Below, piece after piece: positions 1 through 6,077 of a DNA stretch of 6,077 nt. The DNA comes from an uncultured Clostridia bacterium. Lineage in GTDB: Bacteria > Bacillota > Clostridia > RUG12999. How positions within the stretch are numbered: position 1 is the stretch's first letter; every line of letters starts with the position of its first letter. The stretch is taken from contig CATIYX010000192.1 of assembly GCA_949739095.1 (NCBI GenBank), positions 1 to 6,077 of the forward strand. The letters are read 5' to 3'. The translations under genes were made by a program, and so were the position numbers. The notes under the pieces were generated by a model. It had not been told where the DNA came from. It worked only from the letters and a program-made list of their open reading frames with translations, and searched no databases.

Positions 1-2334
1 ATCAAATTGCCCTTTAAGGAAAGAGGTCACATTTTCTACATCCAAGTCGGAGACAAAGGCACCTTGCACACGCTGCAATTTGGAACTACCAGACATCATA
101 AGTAGCATATCGCCTTTACCCATTAACTTTTCTGCTCCACCTGTATCCAGAATGGTGCGTGAGTCAATCTGACTGGAAACAGCAAACGCAATCCGTGAAG
201 GAATGTTTGCCTTAATTAATCCTGTGATAACATCCACAGAAGGACGCTGTGTTGCAAGTACCAAATGCATTCCGGCGGCACGGGCTTTTTGTGCCAAACG
301 ACAAATATAGTCCTGCACTTCGCCAGGAGCCACCATCATCAAATCTGCCAGCTCGTCGATAATAATGACAATTTGCGGCAGGGTAGCCATGTCCTGCGCC
401 TTCATTTTCTGATTATAGCCTGACAGATTTCGCACCTGATTTTCCGCAAATTTAGAATAGCGCTCCTCCATTTCTTGTACTGCCCAGCACAATGCGCCAG
501 CAGCTTTGCGTGGATCTGTGACAATGGGAACCAGCAAATGTGGAATTCCATTATACATACCCAGTTCCACAACTTTTGGGTCTACCATGACGAGTTTTAC
601 TTCGTCGGGAGAGGATTTATAAACAATACTGTTAATGATTGTATTAATACAAACACTTTTTCCGGAACCTGTCGCACCGGCAATCAACAAATGCGGTGTT
701 TTTGCAAGGTCAATCACCACAGCGCGTCCTTCAATATCACGTCCTAGTGCCACAGAAAGTTTTGAAGAAGCGTCCTCAAACTCTTTGGATTCTATAATTT
801 CGCGCAAACTTACGACAGCCGCCTTGTCATTGGAAATTTCAACGGCAATGCTGCCTGCAAGCACCTCCATACGGACATTGTTGGCGGGAAGACGCAGAGC
901 AATATCCTGGTCCAGGGAAGTGATTTTACTTACCTTGATACCTGGCGCAGGTAAAATTTCATAGCGTGTGATACTGGAACCACGTGTAGCATTGATTACT
1001 TTTGCATCAATATGAAAACTGCTTAAAATAGCAATCAGTTTTTCAGCGCCCGCCTTGAGTTCTGCCATTTTTCCGGTATTCACCGGCGGCGGGGATTTAT
1101 GCAGCAGGTCGGTTTCGGGATAGATATATTCCTTTTTTACCAATTCGTCCGTATTAATTTCTACAAATTCTACTTCGCCGGTTTCTGCGTCTATTTTCAT
1201 GCCGTCTGGTGCCTGCATGGTCATGGGTTCTTCTTCGGTAGTCTCTTCCCATGGTGGTGTATCGGTTTCAGGGGAGGAAGAGAGAGAATCTATGTCAGAT
1301 GATTCGTTGCCTGCATATTCAAGTGATGTATCAGGAACAGAAATGGGTTGAGGTTCCAAAAAAGAAAATGGAATTGCTGCATCATAAGAATCCGTTTCCT
1401 CCTGTTCCGGAGCAGACGGTTCCGCTTTGGTAGAAGATGCTGCAAACCAATCATATTCTTCTTCATAGTCATCCTCAACCGGTGGCGCTGCCGCATAATC
1501 TGCTTCAATCGGGTCATAGACAGGTTGTGGAGCAGTGGTTTCCAGCGGTTCATCTGAAAAGTCCGTATATTCCATGACTTCCGGTTCCGGCAGCGGAAGT
1601 TCTTCCTTTTTGCGTCGTTTTTTATAACGGTCTGCTTTGGAGGGCAAATCGTCGAAATCCGGTGTGGGGATATAAACATCTTTTTTGGGTGTGACAGACG
1701 GCAATGATTGTTCGTCAAATTCGCGGACAGTCTGGGAAAATTCTTTCGCAAACTGCGAAGAATTACGAATTGCCTTTCCAATCATTGCCAGAATGGACAC
1801 TTCAAAAAGCAGCACAATCATAATCAGCAGTAACATCAAAAATAAAATGAAAGAACCGGCAACGCCAAGCAAGGAAATAGACGGGTCAGCAACCATTCCT
1901 CCGATAACACCACCGCCAATTCCCTTCATACCGTTTGACAGCAGTGCTTCCAAACCGCCGGGCATGACAGGATTAGAAAAGCGATACATATAGTGCTTTA
2001 AAATTGCCAATTCCACAGGCATAAGCCCTAAAACCCATAATTTAAGCGGTGTGTGTTGCTTTTTCGTCATCAGCACAAAGATAACTGCGATGAGCACAAG
2101 GGGAATCACAAATGCCACATCGCCAAACAGACCGCGCAGCAAATTGCTCAGTCCATTTCCAATCGCGCCGCCCGAGGAAAACCAGACGCTGACAATGACG
2201 AACAACGTGAGTGCCAGACATATAATGGCAATGATTTCATTTTTAAACGGAAATCCTTCCGCGGTTTTTTGCTGTCCCTTTTTTGTAGCAGGCTTCCGTT
2301 TGGGTGCCGGTTTCTTTTTCGTTTGTGTAGCCAT
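1..2334 (-). CDS. ftsK: DNA translocase FtsK/SpoIIIE (C-terminus missing)
   Basis: This is a membrane-anchored ATPase that pumps double-stranded DNA through the closing division or sporulation septum. The frame is open for 778 codons from the ATG at 2334 to the left edge. The N-terminus is Lys/Pro-rich (residues 6-19). Membrane segments are visible at about 34-51, 71-89 and 153-176, with a weaker one near 96-111, giving the usual four-helix anchor. A Pro- and acid-rich linker spans about 205-425. The motor follows: Walker A GATGSGKS at 553-560 (Lys559), the VDPKVVEL and YNGIPHLL family signatures, Walker B ending IIIDELADLMM (Asp660-Glu661), then LATQRPSVDVITGLIKANIPSRIAFAVSS. The reading stops after SFLKGQFD, just before the DNA-sequence-reading winged-helix gamma domain, so roughly 90-100 residues are probably missing. 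The family is certain. Whether it is the vegetative FtsK or the sporulation SpoIIIE cannot be told from sequence. It is transcribed divergently from the DivIVA-family gene. Confidence 0.97.
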   Translation of the reverse strand, partial: MATQTKKKPAPKRKPATKKGQQKTAEGFPFKNEIIAIICLALTLFVIVSVWFSSGGAIGNGLSNLLRGLFGDVAFVIPLVLIAVIFVLMTKKQHTPLKLWVLGLMPVELAILKHYMYRFSNPVMPGGLEALLSNGMKGIGGGVIGGMVADPSISLLGVAGSFILFLMLLLIMIVLLFEVSILAMIGKAIRNSSQFAKEFSQTVREFDEQSLPSVTPKKDVYIPTPDFDDLPSKADRYKKRRKKEELPLPEPEVMEYTDFSDEPLETTAPQPVYDPIEADYAAAPPVEDDYEEEYDWFAASSTKAEPSAPEQEETDSYDAAIPFSFLEPQPISVPDTSLEYAGNESSDIDSLSSSPETDTPPWEETTEEEPMTMQAPDGMKIDAETGEVEFVEINTDELVKKEYIYPETDLLHKSPPPVNTGKMAELKAGAEKLIAILSSFHIDAKVINATRGSSITRYEILPAPGIKVSKITSLDQDIALRLPANNVRMEVLAGSIAVEISNDKAAVVSLREIIESKEFEDASSKLSVALGRDIEGRAVVIDLAKTPHLLIAGATGSGKSVCINTIINSIVYKSSPDEVKLVMVDPKVVELGMYNGIPHLLVPIVTDPRKAAGALCWAVQEMEERYSKFAENQVRNLSGYNQKMKAQDMATLPQIVIIIDELADLMMVAPGEVQDYICRLAQKARAAGMHLVLATQRPSVDVITGLIKANIPSRIAFAVSSQIDSRTILDTGGAEKLMGKGDMLLMMSGSSKLQRVQGAFVSDLDVENVTSFLKGQFD

Positions 2335-2345
2335 GTAGGTAAAAA

Positions 2346-2352
2346 CCCTCCC
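2346..2352 (-). promoter_or_regulatory. Ribosome binding site of ftsK
   Basis: Read on the minus strand this is GGGAGGG, a good Shine-Dalgarno match, 11 bases before the ATG at 2334. It supports that ATG as the start. The spacing is slightly long but workable. Confidence 0.7.
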
Positions 2353-2371
2353 GTAATATATATGTATTCTT

Positions 2372-2472
2372 GAAATGTGTTCTAACTGCTCAAATGCAGA
2401 AGAATGAAAAATTTCGTGATAGGAACCCACCAATGGAGAAGCACAGAAAGCTTATCCAAATCCATCGAGGGC
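2372..2472 (-). promoter_or_regulatory. Structured 5' leader of ftsK (candidate)
   Basis: The region between the predicted ftsK promoter and its ribosome binding site can fold as minus-strand RNA into two hairpins. In hairpin 1, GCCC-U-CGAUGG (2472-2462) pairs with CCAUUG-GU-GGGU (2436-2425). An inner AAGC/GCUU stem (2453-2450 with 2442-2439) closes a 7-base loop. In hairpin 2, GAAAU (2415-2411) pairs with AUUUC (2376-2372), UUCU (2404-2401) with AGAA (2383-2380), and CUGC (2399-2396) with GCAG (2389-2386) around a 6-base loop. Hairpin 1 contains G-U pairs that would be C-A mismatches in plus-strand RNA, which favours a minus-strand transcript. It matches no riboswitch or ncRNA family that I recognise, and no terminator U-run follows it. 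The folding was done by eye and no energy was computed. Confidence 0.35.
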
Positions 2473-2482
2473 ATACAATTTT

Positions 2483-2491
2483 ATTATAACA
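2483..2491 (-). promoter_or_regulatory. Extended -10 promoter for ftsK
   Basis: On the minus strand this reads TGTTATAAT, an exact match to the extended -10 form TGnTATAAT of the housekeeping sigma factor. No good -35 hexamer sits 17 bases upstream (TGGTCT at 2511-2506), which extended -10 promoters tolerate. Transcription would start near 2476, leaving a leader of about 140 bases before the ftsK ATG. Confidence 0.6.
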
Positions 2492-2492
2492 T

Positions 2493-2565
2493 AAAAAAAG
2501 CGAAAAGACCAGTCCTTTTTTCAGCGAAACGGCGACTTTTTTTGCGGCGCTAAAACAACCTTTTT
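2493..2565. other. A/T-tract region between divergent promoters
   Basis: Five runs of A or T (2493-2499, 2503-2506, 2516-2521, 2537-2543, 2561-2565) lie between the two promoters. No gene is seen here. Such tracts can bend DNA or act as UP elements for RNA polymerase. The spacing (centres about 8, 14, 22 and 23 bases apart) is only roughly helical, so bending is an inference. Confidence 0.3.
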
Positions 2566-2567
2566 GC

Positions 2568-2596
2568 TTGACAATTTAGAAAAACTATTATAATAT
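2568..2596 (+). promoter_or_regulatory. Promoter of the DivIVA-Lrp-aminotransferase-DUF362 operon
   Basis: A perfect -35 TTGACA (2568-2573) is followed by overlapping -10 candidates: TATAAT at 2589-2594 (15-base spacer) or TAATAT at 2591-2596 (17-base spacer). The start of transcription would fall near 2602, about 100 bases before the first gene. It is the only strong promoter seen ahead of the four plus-strand genes. Confidence 0.7.
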
Positions 2597-2684
2597 TATA
2601 AATAGTATATTTTATCGTAAACAGCAAGCCAAAAATATGTATGTCTATGAAACAGGAACAGTGGTATTTTGGTAATATGATTTT

Positions 2685-2690
2685 AGGAGG
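2685..2690 (+). promoter_or_regulatory. Ribosome binding site that sets the DivIVA-like start
   Basis: A perfect AGGAGG lies 10 bases before the ATG at 2701. The in-frame ATG at 2692 is only 1 base away, which is too close. The in-frame ATG at 2641 has no Shine-Dalgarno upstream and would add residues unlike the family. The start at 2701 is therefore preferred. Confidence 0.75.
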
Positions 2691-2700
2691 AATGAGGAGA

Positions 2701-3432
2701 ATGGCTGAGAAAAAATTCAGAACCGCTATGAACGGATACAACAGAGACGATGTACATCATTATATTGAAGAAATGGCGGTGGAAGCAGAAAAGAAACTGC
2801 TGCAAAAAGAAGAACATATCAAAAAAATGGAACATGAACTTGCCAGAATCCGCAATGAAAATGTGAAATATAAAACTGAGGCAGAACAGGCACAGCAAAA
2901 TGCGCAGCAGTTTCAAAGAGAATTGGAGCAAGCGCGAACACAAAGCAATGCGCTGCAGAATGATTTTGCAGAGAAACTAGCGCAAACGCAAGCGCAGTAT
3001 GAAGAAGAGAAGATAGAAGAAGCGGACGCAGAAAAACAGCGGCTGTTGGAACGAATACAAAAGTTGGAGGAAGAACGGGATAAAATTCCGGCGGCGCTTA
3101 TTGTTGCACAGCGTCAAGCGGATGAGATTGTACAGAACTCCAAAAGTAAAATGCGGCAATACGAAACAGAGATGCAAGAAAAAGTGGCTGTTGCTTACCG
3201 AAATGGTATAGATAAGTTAAAACAATTGAAAGAACAGCTTGACAGCAGCGCTGCAGTGCTGAACGACATGGAAAATCAAGTGCGTTTTGCCACTTCTCAA
3301 TTTGTGCAAGTCATGGAGCAATCCAAACGTGATACAACGGAACTTGTTAAAGTTCTTGAAACAGAAATACAGGAAAACGAAGAGAATGGCTGCACTAGCG
3401 AAACAGAAAATGAAGCAGAAAGTGAATCCTAA
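2701..3432 (+). CDS. DivIVA-domain coiled-coil protein
   Basis: A 243-residue protein of the DivIVA/GpsB-type scaffold family. These are cytoplasmic coiled coils that collect at curved membrane (septa and poles) and recruit division, wall-synthesis or chromosome-anchoring proteins. The family's N-terminal motif is seen as KKFRTAMNGYNRDDVHHYIEEM (residues 4-25, with GY at 12-13). A long Glu/Gln/Lys-rich coiled coil follows, about 26-128. Next comes the second DivIVA signature, IPAALIVAQRQADEIV, starting at Ile129, then a further helical stretch and an acidic Ser/Glu tail (about 226-243). It is longer than Bacillus DivIVA (164 residues). With the start at 2701 it lacks the usual leader before the motif (the LTPxDIxNKxF segment), which normally helps membrane binding, so it may be a specialised paralogue rather than the main DivIVA. 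It is the first gene of the operon, 20 bases before the Lrp-type regulator, and is divergent from ftsK. Confidence 0.85.
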   Translation: MAEKKFRTAMNGYNRDDVHHYIEEMAVEAEKKLLQKEEHIKKMEHELARIRNENVKYKTEAEQAQQNAQQFQRELEQARTQSNALQNDFAEKLAQTQAQYEEEKIEEADAEKQRLLERIQKLEEERDKIPAALIVAQRQADEIVQNSKSKMRQYETEMQEKVAVAYRNGIDKLKQLKEQLDSSAAVLNDMENQVRFATSQFVQVMEQSKRDTTELVKVLETEIQENEENGCTSETENEAESES

Positions 3433-3452
3433 ACAGGAAAAGGGGAAGAACA

Positions 3453-3935
3453 ATGGAAGAAAAGGTTTTACATATATTGGAAAATAATTGCCGTATTAGT
3501 TTTGAACAAATGGCAGTTATGCTGGATACGGACACGGAGACTGTGCGTAGGATAGTAGAAAGATTGGAAAAAGAAGGCATTATTGTTGGGTATAAATCCT
3601 TGATTAATTGGGAGCGGACAACGGCAGAGAAAGTAAAAGCGATTATTGAACTCAAAGTGACGCCGCAGCGCGGAAAAGGGTTTGATGCGGTAGCGGAAAA
3701 AATCTATAAATATCCGCAGGTAGCAAGTGTATATTTGATGTCGGGAGGATTTGATCTCGGCGTTATCGTAGAAGGAAAAACCATGAAAGAAGTGGCGCTG
3801 TTTGTGGCGGAAGTGCTGGCGCCGATTGAAGAGGTCATTTCTACGGCGACACATTTTGTCCTGAAAACATTTAAAGATCATGCGATTGAATATATCCGTG
3901 AAGAAAAAGATACCAGGCAGGTGATTTCATTATGA
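3453..3935 (+). CDS. alaR: Lrp/AsnC-family transcriptional regulator (AlaR-like)
   Basis: A 160-residue DNA-binding regulator of the feast/famine (Lrp/AsnC) family, which bind amino acids and control amino acid metabolism genes. A winged helix-turn-helix fills residues 1-50 (RISFEQMAVMLDTDTETVRR, then RLEKEGIIVGY). The amino acid-binding RAM domain runs about 61-142, a beta-alpha-beta fold with the loop SGGFDLGV at 97-104, where the family usually has a Gly-Xaa-Asp turn. AGGGGA (3441-3446) lies 6 bases before the ATG. The stop overlaps the start of the aminotransferase gene by 4 bases (ATGA). This regulator-aminotransferase order is that of Bacillus yugG-yugH (alaR-alaT), so it most likely controls the aminotransferase and its own operon in response to alanine or a related amino acid. 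The family is secure; the ligand and symbol are inferred from gene order and from the partner's similarity. Confidence 0.85.
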   Translation: MEEKVLHILENNCRISFEQMAVMLDTDTETVRRIVERLEKEGIIVGYKSLINWERTTAEKVKAIIELKVTPQRGKGFDAVAEKIYKYPQVASVYLMSGGFDLGVIVEGKTMKEVALFVAEVLAPIEEVISTATHFVLKTFKDHAIEYIREEKDTRQVISL

Positions 3936-5101
3936 ACGTTGCAGAGCAGTTATCAAAAAAAGTGGTTGAAATTCCACCGTCCGGTATTCGTAAATTTTTT
4001 GATATTGTGAATGAAATGGACGGCGCAGTGTCGCTGGGGGTTGGAGAACCTGATTTTGTAACGCCGTGGCACATACGCGAAGAGGGTATCTATTCATTAA
4101 AACAAGGGCAGACCTATTATACCTCTAATTGGGGGTTGATGGAGCTGCGTGAAGAAATATGCGCCTATATGCAAAGAAGAACTGGTTTGACGTATCATCC
4201 CGAAAATGAAGTGTTAGTTACAGTAGGCGGAAGCGAAGGAATTGATTTGGCAATCCGCGCATTGGTGAATCCGGGCGATGAAGTGCTTATTCCGGAACCT
4301 TGTTTTGTTTGTTATGCGCCTTGTACAAAGCTGGCAGGTGGCGTACCGGTGCCGATTGTGACAAAAGCGGAGGATAAGTTCAAATTGATGCCGGAAGCGT
4401 TGGAGAAAAAAATCACATCCAAGACAAAACTGCTGATTTTGCCGTATCCCAACAATCCGACCGGCGCCATTATGACAAAAGAAGAATTGGAAAAAATTGC
4501 GGCAGTGCTGTGCAAGACAAATATAATGGTACTGTCGGACGAAATTTATGGAGAACTGACTTATGCACAGGAGCATACGTCCATTGCAACATTAGAGGGA
4601 ATGCAGGAGCGTACCGTCATTATCAACGGCTTTTCTAAAACCTATGCAATGACGGGCTGGCGTTTGGGATATGCGGTTGGTCATAAAGACTTACTGTATC
4701 AAATGACAAAAATTCATCAATATGCAATCATGAGTTCGCCCACCACCAGCCAATATGCGGCGATTGCCGCGTTGCGAAATGGCGATGAAGATATTGAACG
4801 TATGCGTGAAGAATATAACTACCGCCGCCGGGTCATGGTGGATGGTTTCCGAAAAATGGGGCTGGATTGTTTTGAACCGGAGGGGGCATTTTATGTATTT
4901 CCGTCCATTCAGTCTACCGGTATGGATAGTGAAACCTTCTGTGAGTCTCTGCTGAAAGCGCAAAAAGTAGCAGTAATTCCTGGAACAGCATTTGGTAGCA
5001 GCGGTGAAGGCTTTATTCGCGCATCCTATTGTTATTCTTTAAAAAGTATTAATGAAGCACTGGAAAGAATTGCGGCATATGTGGAAGGATTGAAAGCATG
5101 A
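3932..5101 (+). CDS. alaT: Class I PLP-dependent aminotransferase (AlaT-like)
   Basis: A complete 389-residue fold-type I aminotransferase, the normal length for the aspartate aminotransferase superfamily. It would transfer an amino group between an amino acid and a 2-oxoacid in the cytoplasm, probably alanine/pyruvate with glutamate/2-oxoglutarate. Catalytic features are all present: PLP Lys236 in GFSKTYAMTGWRLGY, the PLP-phosphate Arg244, Asn175 in NNPTG, Asp203 and Tyr206 in SDEIY, and the substrate-carboxylate Arg363 in GFIRASY. The N-terminal SGIRKFFDI and SLGVGEPDFVTPWHIR segments closely resemble Bacillus YugH/AlaT as I recall it. The ribosome binding site AGGTGAT (3919-3925), inside the regulator gene, sits 6 bases before the ATG. 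The start overlaps the regulator's stop and the end overlaps the next start, each by ATGA, implying translational coupling. The enzyme class is certain. The exact substrate is inferred; other AspAT-like activities are possible. Confidence 0.93.
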   Translation: MNVAEQLSKKVVEIPPSGIRKFFDIVNEMDGAVSLGVGEPDFVTPWHIREEGIYSLKQGQTYYTSNWGLMELREEICAYMQRRTGLTYHPENEVLVTVGGSEGIDLAIRALVNPGDEVLIPEPCFVCYAPCTKLAGGVPVPIVTKAEDKFKLMPEALEKKITSKTKLLILPYPNNPTGAIMTKEELEKIAAVLCKTNIMVLSDEIYGELTYAQEHTSIATLEGMQERTVIINGFSKTYAMTGWRLGYAVGHKDLLYQMTKIHQYAIMSSPTTSQYAAIAALRNGDEDIERMREEYNYRRRVMVDGFRKMGLDCFEPEGAFYVFPSIQSTGMDSETFCESLLKAQKVAVIPGTAFGSSGEGFIRASYCYSLKSINEALERIAAYVEGLKA

Positions 5102-6077
5102 AAGAAGTAGGTATTACGTCGTGCGAGCATTATGAAAATGAAAGTGTATTACAATCTGTGCGGGAGCTTGTCGGTAAACTGGGCGGTATGGAACGTTTTG
5201 TCCGGCGTGGGGATAGGGTAGTGGTAAAACCGAATTTGATTCAAAAACGCCGTCCGGATGACGCGGCAACAACGCATCCTTCTGTAGTGCGCGCTGTGTG
5301 TATTCTGGCAATGGAAGCAGGCGGTGTTGTCACGATTGCGGAAAGTCCAGGAGGTCCTTATAATAAAGCGATTTTAAAAAATTTATACCAGACTTGCGGC
5401 ATGACGGAAATCGTGCAGGAATTGGGTATAAAATTAAATGAGGATATTTCATTTCAAAGTATTCCCTACGAAGCAGGAAAAGCGGTCAAAGGATTTGATA
5501 TCATTTCGCCGATCTTAGACGCGGATGTGGTAATTTCGGTTTCTAAATTGAAAACGCATGTCATGAGTTATATGACCGGCGCAGTCAAAAATTTATTTGG
5601 TTGTATTCCAGGAACCTATAAAGCGGAATATCATTTTAGAATGCCAGATAAAAAGACATTTTGCAACATGCTGGTAGACCTATGTGAATGTATTAAACCA
5701 ACGCTTTCCATCATGGACGCAGTGGAATGTATGGAAGGAAATGGTCCTACCAGCGGGTCGCCGCGTTACGCCGGCTATTTGCTTGGTAGTGCGGACCCTT
5801 ATGCACTGGATGTAGTGGCATGTAAAGTGGCGGGATTGGATATAGAAGCAGTGTATATCCTGCAAAATGCACAGGAGCGCGGTTTGCTGAAACTTGAAGA
5901 TGTAGAGGAAATAGGGGAATATACGCCAGTGCAGAATTTTAAAGAACCGGGCGTGAAGGATATTCATTTTGTGAAAAATCCAGTTTTGAAAAAAATGGCG
6001 GAAACATTAGATGAGGTAATAACGCTAATAAAAGCCACGAAAGAAAATGCAAAAATATCAAAAGAAATTGAAAGACC
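5098..6077 (+). CDS. DUF362 family protein (C-terminus missing)
   Basis: The frame is open from the ATG at 5098 to the right edge, giving 326 residues. The ATG overlaps the aminotransferase stop by 4 bases, and GGAAGGA (5083-5089) provides a ribosome binding site 8 bases upstream. DUF362 features seen are: VVVKPNL (41-47), TTHP (58-61), the glycine-rich AESPGGPY (81-88), the family hallmark SKLKTHVMSYMTGAVKNLFG (149-168) followed by CIPG, and MDAVECMEGNGPTSG (206-220). The biochemical function of the family is not established. Many members carry a C-terminal 4Fe-4S ferredoxin-like domain. Here the last readable residues (KEIERP) lie where such a domain usually begins, so an iron-sulfur module may lie just beyond the window. 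Cysteines at 189, 196, 198 and 211 do not form a ferredoxin CxxCxxC pattern. A redox or metal-linked partner role for the aminotransferase is only a guess. Confidence 0.85.
   Translation, partial: MKEVGITSCEHYENESVLQSVRELVGKLGGMERFVRRGDRVVVKPNLIQKRRPDDAATTHPSVVRAVCILAMEAGGVVTIAESPGGPYNKAILKNLYQTCGMTEIVQELGIKLNEDISFQSIPYEAGKAVKGFDIISPILDADVVISVSKLKTHVMSYMTGAVKNLFGCIPGTYKAEYHFRMPDKKTFCNMLVDLCECIKPTLSIMDAVECMEGNGPTSGSPRYAGYLLGSADPYALDVVACKVAGLDIEAVYILQNAQERGLLKLEDVEEIGEYTPVQNFKEPGVKDIHFVKNPVLKKMAETLDEVITLIKATKENAKISKEIER

Noticed and set aside
1290..1781. 163-codon minus-strand open frame inside ftsK
   Set aside because: It is in another frame of the same strand as ftsK, within the low-complexity linker. 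Its Arg/Met/Asn-rich product resembles no protein and it has no ribosome binding site. It is a shadow of the real gene.
2371..2384. Possible LexA/SOS box (GAAATGTGTTC)
   Set aside because: The half-site spacing is one base short of the Firmicute CGAAC-N4-GTTCG pattern and key positions do not match.
2452..2460. Possible DnaA box (TTATCCAAA)
   Set aside because: A single site with a mismatch to TTATnCACA and no neighbouring boxes; chance occurrence is likely.
2493..2521. Terminator-like element: minus-strand AAAAGG/TCTTTT hairpin followed by a T-run
   Set aside because: The stem is short, mostly A-T with a G-T pair, and no minus-strand gene upstream would need termination. The runs are better explained as A/T tracts near promoters.
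2641..2700. Upstream in-frame ATG that would lengthen the DivIVA-like protein by 20 residues
   Set aside because: No Shine-Dalgarno precedes 2641, the added residues do not match the family, and a perfect AGGAGG serves the ATG at 2701.
3468..3881. 137-codon minus-strand open frame opposite the Lrp-type regulator
   Set aside because: It lies antisense to a clear Lrp/AsnC gene, and its Phe/His/Cys/Arg-rich product is typical of a reverse-complement artefact.

Overview
The window looks like ordinary chromosomal DNA of a low-to-moderate G+C Firmicute, most likely a member of the Clostridia. This rests on strong AGGAGG/AGGTGAT-type ribosome binding sites, sigma-A-like promoter hexamers, a SpoIIIE-type translocase, a DivIVA-family protein, and an Lrp regulator/aminotransferase pair arranged like Bacillus alaR-alaT (yugG-yugH). 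There is no sign of phage, insertion sequences, CRISPR, tRNA or rRNA.

Layout: positions 1-2334 (minus strand) hold most of an FtsK/SpoIIIE DNA translocase, whose C-terminal end is cut off by the left edge. Positions 2335-2700 are a divergent control region. It has an extended -10 promoter firing left into ftsK, a roughly 140-base ftsK leader that can fold into two hairpins, a stretch of A/T tracts, and a -35/-10 promoter firing right. Positions 2701-6077 (plus strand) hold four closely packed genes: a DivIVA-domain coiled-coil protein, an Lrp/AsnC regulator, a class I PLP aminotransferase resembling AlaT, and a DUF362 protein cut off by the right edge. The gap between the first two is 20 bases. 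The last two junctions are 4-base ATGA overlaps, so the genes are probably one transcript with translational coupling.

How they may work together: FtsK/SpoIIIE moves chromosomal DNA through the division or sporulation septum, and DivIVA-family proteins mark septa and poles, so the divergent pair joins two septum-related functions. The regulator and aminotransferase probably form an amino acid (alanine-type) transamination unit under its own feedback. The DUF362 protein is of unknown function, and its tight coupling to the aminotransferase is the main functional clue in the window.

I did not find a convincing new biological system. The best leads are the structured ftsK leader, the coupled DUF362 gene, and the DivIVA-like protein with a shortened N-terminus at the head of an amino acid metabolism operon.
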